DNA from: Dipteris shenzhenensis
Lineage: Eukaryota > Polypodiophyta > Polypodiopsida > Gleicheniales
Reading direction: 5' to 3' (one strand)
DNA: 64,000 bases
NCBI GenBank assembly: GCA_047967505.1
Contig: CM106539.1
Shown here: piece after piece, positions 56,693-64,000 of the stretch
Layout of the letters: the number at the start of each line of letters is the position of its first letter
Position numbering within the stretch: the stretch's first letter is position 1
The notes under the pieces: model-generated
Told to the model about the DNA's origin: nothing
Database searches by the model: none
Seen by the model: the letters and a program-made list of their open reading frames with translations, nothing else
Program-made: the position numbers and the translations under genes

Positions 56693-57955
56693 AAGACTCA
56701 AGACTGGTATTCACTTGAATGGCCTAATGTTGAAGCCTCATATGCTCCCACCAAATGTGAGACCACATCTCGGGTCCTTCTCTCCAATGCCAATGATTGA
56801 ATGTGTGCATCTGCAACCACTTCATGTTGCTACTCTGCAAGGATTCTTCTTTCTTCTCGTTGTTTCTCCCTCTGAAAATTTTGCAAAAGTGCCTTTTGTT
56901 TCTGATTCGAAAACGTGCCATTTCTTTCCTCATCCCGAAATAGATGGCCATGCATAGCAACGTAGCAAACTCAGCAAGATCACGACCGTCCACAACACTG
57001 CTTCTATTAGCATCCACAACAACTGGATCCTGGAGGCTGTAGGCTCTATTTGACTGTTGTCAATGGGCAAAGGAGGTAGTGCTTGACTCATAGCCAACAA
57101 GCTCTCCTTCATCGTCATTACTCATCCTTCCTTCACAAAGGTTCTCAGACCTCAGGAAAGGACACGTGGCATTTTTGGAACTAGCCCTAGGAGATTGGCT
57201 GGTTAGGTTAAGTTAACCTTGGTCAATAAGTGGATAGGGTTGGTTAACCCTAATTGTGGTTTAGTTAATGATGGAACTAACCCTGGTTGCATAACCCTAG
57301 TGGTTAACTTCATGACACATGGTAATGCTGCCATGTCATCATGACATGTGGCAATGCACAGTCACCAGCTACCACCTAGGCACACTTGCCTGTCCACATG
57401 AATAGACCTTTAGCTGCATGTGACACACAGCGACACTTCAACACAGGCCACATCATCATTTTTGGGCCTTCTTGGGATCAAAATTTGGCCAATCCTTCCG
57501 AGAGCCATATCTTTTGTTCCAGAGGGAATTTCGCAGAGCTATAAAAAGAAACAATGATCACCAGCTCGCGCTCTATGCTTTGAGCACCTCAAATCTTCTG
57601 TCTAACATTTTTATATTCTAGAATCATTAAATCCTCTTCATCAGAACCACCTTCAGATCCACTGCAGTGCACCCAGTACTTAAAATGAATCAATATAAAA
57701 TTCATTTGCTACATTTGACTCTTTGACATGTAGTCTAGTTGTAGACTAGCACTGCCATAAAGGATATCCAACTCTACCAAGCCAAGTCATCCATTGCCAT
57801 ATTACCCCGATTAGTTCCCAACAGTGTCAGCCCCATCGGATCTATCATCGGTATACACATTCACACACTGACACTAGTTCACTTCTCTTGGCATTTGGCA
57901 CTTTAGCACCTTAGTGTGACACTTGGCAGAGTGATCTCCCTCGAATTCAAGATTG
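56693..57955. other. Unassigned, gene-free sequence
   Basis: No gene is supported. 57180-57500 contains repeated GGTTAACC-type and CATGACATGTGGCAATG phrases, and TATAAAAAG near 57541 could be part of an LTR or promoter, but no borders or primer site were found. Confidence 0.35.
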
Positions 57956-59950
57956 CACTATTGCACACGGATCCTATTGTGATGCTTAAGTACCGACGTT
58001 TAGCGTGTGCAGGGCACTAATCATCAATATTGGAAGCGAGGTTTGTTAAGGGTCGCTATATAGCGACTTTAGTCAAACGTCACTATTTAGCGACATTTGC
58101 TAAAGTCGCTATATAGCGACTTTTATCAGATTGGTAATGGTTGTTATATAGTGACACTGAGATAGGTTTCTATAGCGATGGTTTATAGAGAGTTTCTTTT
58201 CCCATATCGACCTTAAAAGATAGTTTTTTCCAATGACAATTTTTTTTTTATTTTCATACATGTTTAATATTTTGAGAGAATAAAAGTACAAGAGCATGTA
58301 CGTCAAGCCTTTGAAGCTCATATATTCATGTCCAAGTTTGAGATTTAAAAAGTCAATGAAGAGCATTTACATCAATGGTCTCATCCTGAGCCAAGTCTAA
58401 CATGCCAAACAAGTCTATCTCTAACTCTATACTGAGTTGATCTCCTATATCATCATCATACTCTAGCATCGTATGTTCACCTAAGAGTACTTGATCATCT
58501 TCTTCAATAAAGTGTGGTGATTCTTGATGATCGTCATCTTCTTCCTCAATATCGTGATCTCCCTCTTCCTCCCGTATGATGTCATTATGTGCATCTTCCT
58601 CTTGGCTCATATTGTGATCTTCATCTTCTTCGCTAGATTCATCTGGATCAATTGGATCCGGCATTGGTAGTGGCATCTCCATATCCATATCTCTACCTTC
58701 AAAATTTTACTTACTTCATGGTGCAACTTGGATCACGTACCACCATCTTGGATCAGAACGATCCGGATGAAAAACCACCTATATTGAAAATGGGTGCCAA
58801 ATGCCATCAATTATATATATGAAATTATGCTTAAGTACATGTATCAATGGATCTTTAAAAACAAAAGCTTTGATCAATGAAATCATTAGTATGCACCTGC
58901 TCACAGTGCTCGGGAAGAACAAAAGTATCACTTTCATCGGTCTAAAGTTTGGTGGAGTCTATTGCAAAGAAACCGCTACTATCTTTTCTCACTGTCGCAT
59001 GGGGACCATTGTAAATAGTTCTAAACCATTTTACATCAAGAATGAAATACTAAATCGTCTGAAATCAACTTCATAGATTTTGCACATGATTCCACAATAA
59101 TCCAACTGTGAGGAGAGAAGCTTGGTATCCAAAGCACTTGCTCGGCTATCTTGTGTGAAGTTATCCATGATTCCACAATCATACGTGACTCTCTTTGAAT
59201 CGATGCATTCCATGCAAAAATGTCGTCCATATGACCATAATGCACTGTACTTTTTATATTGCAAAAGAGCATCATTAAAACAATGAAGATGCATCTATTT
59301 TATAGCGTATATTGCCACAAATAATTACGTAATTACATCAAGAGGTAAGAAACTTACATGCATCATACATCCAAATGATAACTCTTGCTCGCGCTCGTTT
59401 ATTGTCTCTCCATCGCGTTCGGCTTTACGTAGAGCCAGTTGTAGCCAATCAAGTGACATGTGAGTGGGGAGAAGAGCCAGATCCCGTGGATATGGTTGCG
59501 ATCGCCTGTACATTACTCTGAATCTCGTCCTTGCCTCTTGGTATGAAGAGGCTATCGATCTTTCACGAGCTTCCTTATTGGGTTCAGTTACAAATCAATC
59601 ATCTCTTGGATCCCATGCATATCTTCAAGAATGTGGGGGCTACTATTTGGGCACACTTGGTTGGTTCCAAAGACTTGAGAGGAGTGCGAGAAGACTTGTG
59701 TGCTATGAATAGGATGTCTCGTTTGTGGCCCCAAGTGCATGCTTCGCAAAAAGTTATCCTCTCGAAAGCAACATGGATCCTCTCTACGAGAGAGGAGGCA
59801 GTGATCAAGGCAGACATTGCCTCTTTTCAAACCCCCACATGGTACATGCATTGCTTGAAAGGAGCATTTTCAAAGGACAATAAGCTTAGTGGGCTCAAGT
59901 CCCATGATTGGCACAAGGTCTTATAGGTATTCTAAGCTGTAGGATTATTG
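57956..59950. mobile_element. CACTA element C, truncated and internally rearranged
   Basis: The left end CACTATTGCACACGGATCCT matches the right end of element B, followed by a palindrome cluster (58050-58165; exact copy at 58052-58067). Minus-strand transposase pieces follow: the acidic tail at 58353-58688, the DUF4216-like exon at 58890-59294, and the end of the DUF4218 exon at 59325-59530. At ~59530 the sequence switches to the plus strand and to transposase exon 4 (59531-59935, LSIFHELPYW...KNVGATIW), so the interior is inverted and shortened. No right terminus is present; a hAT fragment follows. Confidence 0.8.
58353..58715 (-). pseudogene. Last exon of TNP2 transposase, element C
   Basis: Open stretch MDMEMPLPMPDPIDPDESSEEDEDHN with Asp/Glu-rich continuation ending LDLAQDETIDVNALH. 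It is in better frame than the same exon in element B, and shows that B gained a 2 bp insertion before MEMPLP. Confidence 0.75.
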
Positions 59951-59979
59951 TACCAATAATCGTGATGCGTTATGCCTTG

Positions 59980-60273
59980 AAATCATGTGCTAGACCAGGA
60001 CTTATTTTGCCAGATTATAATAAAATGCATACCGATCATCTTGATAGAGTCAAACAAACTATGGCGAATTGCTTGAAAAAAAAGATATTGGACTTTATTC
60101 CTATATATGGGTGCACTCTTGCATTTGATGGATGGACTAGCAAGCAGGCCAGACCCTTGATAAATGTAATGTGCATAACTCCCAAGGGAACTATGTTTTT
60201 GGAGAGTATTGATACGTCTCTAATGTTAGATATCAATGCTCCACTCTCATGTAACTACGCGGGAACCAGCTAA
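59980..60273 (+). pseudogene. hAT transposase fragment (DUF659-type)
   Basis: Frame with LPDYNKMHTDHLDRV, then YGCTLAFDGWTSKQARPLINVM and TPKGTMFLESIDTS, which is the DUF659 signature (DGWT...RPLINV...PKG..F..S.D). It begins where element C's sequence ends and stops at TAA eight bases before the copia LTR. Only this piece of the hAT transposase is present; the C-terminal dimerisation domain is absent. Confidence 0.75.
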
Positions 60274-60280
60274 CTCTACT

Positions 60281-60952
60281 TGTAAGCCCCCCATATGAGG
60301 GGAAGGCATTTGAGTAGCTCGGTTATCTGGTAGGTTCTGGTTTGGACACCAGATGGGGCCCATGTGTGGCCTGATGGCTCGACGGCTTCAGATAGAGTTG
60401 GCACACCGCTACATGCAAGTGCAGGAAGGCATCCCTTGACTGATGACCGCACTGAGGGTAGACAGAGCATTTCCTGAGGCAGCCCACTCTTGGGTTCTGG
60501 GGCCTGTTTGGAGCCTCAGATGATCTCGGATGGTGGCTCTGGGCCAAACGGAAACCGTAGGTGAGTTGCTCTGTTTTGCGCACCGGTTCTATCATATGGT
60601 CAGTGGCCTATTTCGGGACCGACCCCCAATCAACCATTTTGGGAAGACTGGGTCGGCCACCCAATTGAGCCTAACCGACTACGACTAGTGGCTATATAAG
60701 AGCAAGTCCGTGAAGCCCATTTCATCACTAGCTATAGCAACCCTGATTCCTTAGCATTCAGCCTCCGTCTTCTACTGTTTCCAGCATGCCATCGAAGCTT
60801 CTTTCACAAGAGCGCACGGTTGGGAGGCAGCGCCATCTATTGTATTAGTTCTACAGTAATCAAATTTTTGATTCTCCATACTATCTTGTTTTCTCTCTTG
60901 CATACGAGATCTTGTTATCTGTTGAGCACAGACGTTGTATTATTTTCTTACA
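60281..60952 (+). repeat. 5' LTR of the copia element (672 bp)
   Basis: Bounded by TGTAAG and CTTACA, an inverted hexamer with the usual TG...CA ends. The right border is fixed by the adjoining primer-binding site. The left border rests on the inverted hexamer only, as the second LTR is not available for comparison. Confidence 0.75.
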
Positions 60953-60965
60953 TGGTATCAGAGCC
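60953..60965 (+). promoter_or_regulatory. Primer-binding site, initiator tRNA-Met
   Basis: TGGTATCAGAGCC directly follows the LTR and is the standard complement of the 3' end of plant initiator tRNA-Met used by copia elements to prime minus-strand DNA. Confidence 0.93.
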
Positions 60966-61022
60966 TGGACTCTAGCAAGAAGATTTGGTAGTGTGTTTCT
61001 ATTTGCGAGCAGATTGTGAGAG

Positions 61023-61843
61023 ATGGCCCAGCCCACAAGACTGCGAGTCCCACCGTTCGGTAAAAGCAGAAAGTTGGACGGCTCTAACTATCCGCTTTGG
61101 AAGTTCAAGATGAAGACCATCCTAAGTGCATACGAGCTTTGGGACAATGCTACTGGGGTGGACATGAGGCCGGTTGCGAGACCAACAGATCCAGCCAATG
61201 CAGGACAATAAATAGTACCAACTGCGGATGAGATTCTTGCATGGACAAGAAGAAATGCAGATGTGCTGTGTTCTATTGTCTGCAGTGTTAGTGATTCCAT
61301 CATGGCATTAATTCAAATGTCACCACAGCGGAAAAGGCATGGACGGTCTTGAAAAATCAATACGAGACCACAAATCAGATGCGGATTCAGAATTTGGAGA
61401 CTCAACTCGCGAATGAGAAGTTGTCTGAGTCTGAAGTGGCAGAGAAGTTTAGCACCAGGGTAAAGAATCTGCACGATCAGATGATTGCGATTGGCATCAC
61501 CATCACCAACGAGAATCTAGCACGAAGGTGCATACGGATTCTCCCACCAAAGTACGACGGTCTTGTTACGGCACTGAATACGCAAAATAGAAATCCACCC
61601 CTCAACTTTGAGGATTTCAGCGCGATGCTTCTAGAGGAGGAGATGCGTCAAAAGACGAGGACTGGAGAAGATTCGGCTTTCTGGACCGGATCAAAGAAAG
61701 GTAAGGGTAAGGACTCTAGTAACCCATCTTCTTCTGATGATAAAAAGAGAAAGAAGAAGATCAAGTGCTTCTATTGCAACAAGGCAGGGCACAAGCAGAA
61801 TGAGTGCCGAAAGAAGATTGCAGAGATGAGAAGAACGGAGTAA
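61023..61843 (+). pseudogene. copia gag with zinc knuckle
   Basis: Starts MAQPTRLRVPPFGKSRKLDG, with SNYPLWKFKMKTIL typical of gag (UBN2-like). A TAA at 61209 (CAA expected) and a frameshift near 61318 interrupt it. It continues TAEKAWTVLKNQY through a polyprotein-like NLETQLANEKL to the knuckle CFYCNKAGHKQNEC (about 61768-61809). Confidence 0.88.
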
Positions 61844-61899
61844 AGAAAGAGTCCAGCAACAGCGCACAAGCAGCACCTAGCTGTTTGTAGCAATTGAGG

Positions 61900-62178
61900 A
61901 GATTTGCACGAAGGCAGTTCATGTACCTACGGATGAACCTTGGATCATTGACAGTGGTGCATCGTGCCACATGACCAATCAGAAGGATTGGTATACCTCT
62001 CTACAGCTAGTAGGGAATGACATCCTGGTAGCAGTAGGCAATGATGCAAAATGTCTAGCAAAAGGAAAAGGTACGATTGCTCTCAAGTCAGATGGAGTTG
62101 TAAAACAGTTGTCTAATGTTCTTTATGTGCTAGGTATCAAGAGGAACAACTTGTCCGTTTCTGCGATCACGGATTAGG
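61900..62178 (+). pseudogene. copia aspartic protease
   Basis: The active-site motif WIIDSGASCHMT (Asp at 61950-61952) is followed by flap and core sequence GNDAKCLAKGKGTIALK and NVLYVLGIKRNNLSVSAI. A stop near 62176 (TAG; CAG expected) separates it from the next part. Confidence 0.85.
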
Positions 62179-62249
62179 ACCTCAAAGTTCAATTCGATAA
62201 GAATGGTGCATAGATCCTGGATCTTCAAGGAAAGGTCATTGGTAAAGGT

Positions 62250-63143
62250 ACACGGCACAACAACATTTACGAATTCTCAGCTTTCAGTGGTCGAGTGGAT
62301 GTGAAGAACACTAAGCTGTGGCATGAGAGGTTTGGTCATCTAAACCTTAGTTCTTTGAAGGAGATGCATAAAAGTGGAATGATTGCAGACCTACCAGAAA
62401 TTTCAGATCTGCCTGATGTATGTGAAGCTTGCATGATGGGCAAGCATTATCAACAGCCCTTTCCTAAAGAGGCCAGCAGGGCAAAGGCTCCTCTAGAGCT
62501 CATTCACATGGACCTCTGCGAAAAGATGGGGACGGAAGCTTTGGGTGGTTCCTACTACTTCATGACACTGATCGTCGACAACTACAGTAGAAGGATATGG
62601 ATATACTTCCTGAAGACGAAAGACGAGGCTTTCGGTAGGTTCAAGGAATGGAATGTAATGGTCGAGAAAGAATTGGGGAGGAAGGTGAAGAAGTTGAGAT
62701 CAGACAGAGGTGGAGAGTTCACATCGATTGAATTCGAAAGTTACTACAAAAGTCATGGGATCAAGAGGCAGAAACCCCCGCCACATACATCACAGCAAAA
62801 TGGAGTAGCAGAACGCAAGATGCACGTCATCTACGAAATGGGCCGGAGTATGATGAAAGGGGAAGATTTGCCAAAGTCTTTCTGGGCTGAAGCATGTAAC
62901 ACTGCAGTTTACATCCTGAATCGTAGCTACACGAAGGCTATGAATGGGATGACTCCACTGCAAGCCTTTTCTGGTAAGAAACCTTCAGCTGCACCTTCAA
63001 AGTTTTTGGATGTGACTATTTTGTGCATGTGCCTGATGCTACCAAGACCAAATGGGAACCAAAGAGCCAAAAGTGTATTTTCTTGGGCTACAGTGAAGAG
63101 GCAAAGGGTTATCGTCTCTATAACCCTGTTACCAAGAAGGTAA
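62250..63143 (+). pseudogene. copia integrase (GAG-pre-integrase and rve core)
   Basis: LWHERFGHLNLSSLKEMHKSGM and CEACMMGKHYQQPF form the His-Cys zinc region. The catalytic core has LIHMDLCEKMG (first Asp), KLRSDRGGEFTS (second Asp) and HTSQQNGVAERKM (Glu), so the D,D-E triad is present. A frameshift near 63020 ends the open frame before the junction with the RT. Confidence 0.9.
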
Positions 63144-63449
63144 TTGTAAGTCGTGATGTGGTCTTCTCAGATTAGCCGCATCAAGTGGAGGAGGATGCTT
63201 CCTTCCCAGACAACCAGGACTAGGATATCCATCTAGTACCACCACCAATAGCAGACCAAACTCTGCCAACGGTGCTTGGGAGGATTCAAGACAAAGAAGA
63301 TGAAGAAGAGCCTGTAGAACCACAACGGCAATGGCCATTCCCGAAGTGGGTAAAGCAGCTTTTGGACGGCAGAGAACCTCTAGCCATTGAGGAGGAACCA
63401 TCCGAACACTGCTGGTCCAAGAGATTAGAGGAGCAAAGAAGGGCGCAAG

Positions 63450-64000
63450 AACACTTGGTCAACTATGCTTTGATGACAGAAGTGATATGTGCTGATGAAC
63501 CCAAGTGTCTTGAAGAGGCACAAGGTGATGATAGGTGGATGGAGGCTATGTAGTCAGAGTATGGCTCCATAATGAAGAACAACGCTTGGGACCTTGTGGA
63601 TCGACCACCAAAATGCAAGGTAAGCGAAACCAAGTGGGTGTACAAGACCAAGTACAAGTCCGACGGCACATTGGATAAGTACAAGGCTTAGCTCGTGGCA
63701 AAAGGATTTGCACAGGTACATGGTTTTGATTATCAAGATACTTTTCCTTCCACAGCTCGACTAACCACAATTCGCAGTGTTTTGGCTTTAGCTGCCTAGG
63801 GAAGTTGGCCCGTGTTTCAGATGGATGTGAAATCTGCCTTTTTGAATGGAGATCTCAAGGAGGAGGTATACGTGGAACAACCACCAGGTTTTGAGATCCC
63901 CGGTTCAGAAGGTAAAGCCTGCAAACTAAAGAAGGCACTTTATGGGCTGAAACAGGCCCCATGAGTGTGGTACCAGCGAATTGATTCCTACTTTCTGCAA
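63450..64000 (+). pseudogene. copia reverse transcriptase, start (runs off the window)
   Basis: NNAWDLVDRPP, KWVYKTKYKSDGTLDKYKA, LVAKGFAQVHGFDYQDTF, then [29 protein letters not shown] and [12 protein letters not shown]. Stops at ~63551, 63689, 63797 and 63962 replace Gln or Arg codons. The YVDD box lies beyond the window. Confidence 0.9.

Larger units (their letters stand above)
60281..64000 (+). mobile_element. Ty1/copia LTR retrotransposon, 5' part, decayed
   Basis: Order LTR, primer site, gag, protease, integrase, reverse transcriptase identifies the copia lineage. The 3' end, including RNase H and the second LTR, lies outside the window. Several stops interrupt gag, protease and RT, so the copy is inactive. 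Confidence 0.93.

Overview
This window looks like nuclear DNA from a land plant with a large, repeat-rich genome. The evidence is two plant-style secreted-enzyme genes with GT-AG introns or TATA boxes, CACTA, Harbinger and hAT DNA transposons, and a Ty1/copia retrotransposon primed by initiator tRNA-Met. A family-71 glycoside hydrolase (GH71), best known from fungi, and a Penelope-like reverse transcriptase relic make a seed-free plant (fern, lycophyte or bryophyte) or a conifer more likely than a flowering crop, but the sequence alone cannot settle this.

Only two host genes look intact: a GH71 alpha-1,3-glucanase-like gene (minus strand, two exons, 1135-2745) and an intronless berberine-bridge-enzyme-like flavoprotein (minus strand, 51960-53498). 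Host-derived remains include a 551 bp duplicate of the GH71 gene (38329-38879), a frameshifted centromeric-histone-H3-like gene with its TATA box (39449-40153), and a possible bHLH-like exon (41045-41215).

Most of the rest is transposons. 3852-5075 is a decayed PIF/Harbinger transposase. 5129-9566 is a 4.4 kb CACTA element (A). 9567-12484 is a decayed retroelement with a polypurine tract and LTR edge, interrupted by A. 12485-27572 is a 15.1 kb CACTA element (B) with a CAA target-site duplication, a TnpA-like gene (minus), a TNP2-type transposase gene (plus), and an internal tandem duplication that contains two long purine-rich tracts with hairpins. 28500-29430 is another CACTA relic. 32640-33580 is a Penelope-like reverse transcriptase relic. 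43776-51054 is a 7.3 kb CACTA-like element (D) with CACAA termini and a CAA target-site duplication. 54143-54631 is a hAT-type MITE. 55771-56400 and 57956-59950 are truncated CACTA copies. 59980-60273 is a hAT transposase (DUF659) fragment, and 60281-64000 is the 5' part of a copia element that runs off the window. A separate MITE family with 8 bp target-site duplications is present three times.

The main theme is the CACTA architecture. In A, B and D, clusters of a family-specific perfect palindrome (GTCGCTATATAGCGAC in A/B/C; CGCGTCTATAGACGCG in D) lie at both element ends and also in the middle. In B and D the middle cluster sits between the divergently oriented TnpA-like and transposase genes. 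This would let one DNA-binding protein act at the transposition ends and at the shared promoter. That function is inferred; the layout is seen directly. All transposase genes here carry premature stops or frameshifts, so none of these copies looks autonomous now.
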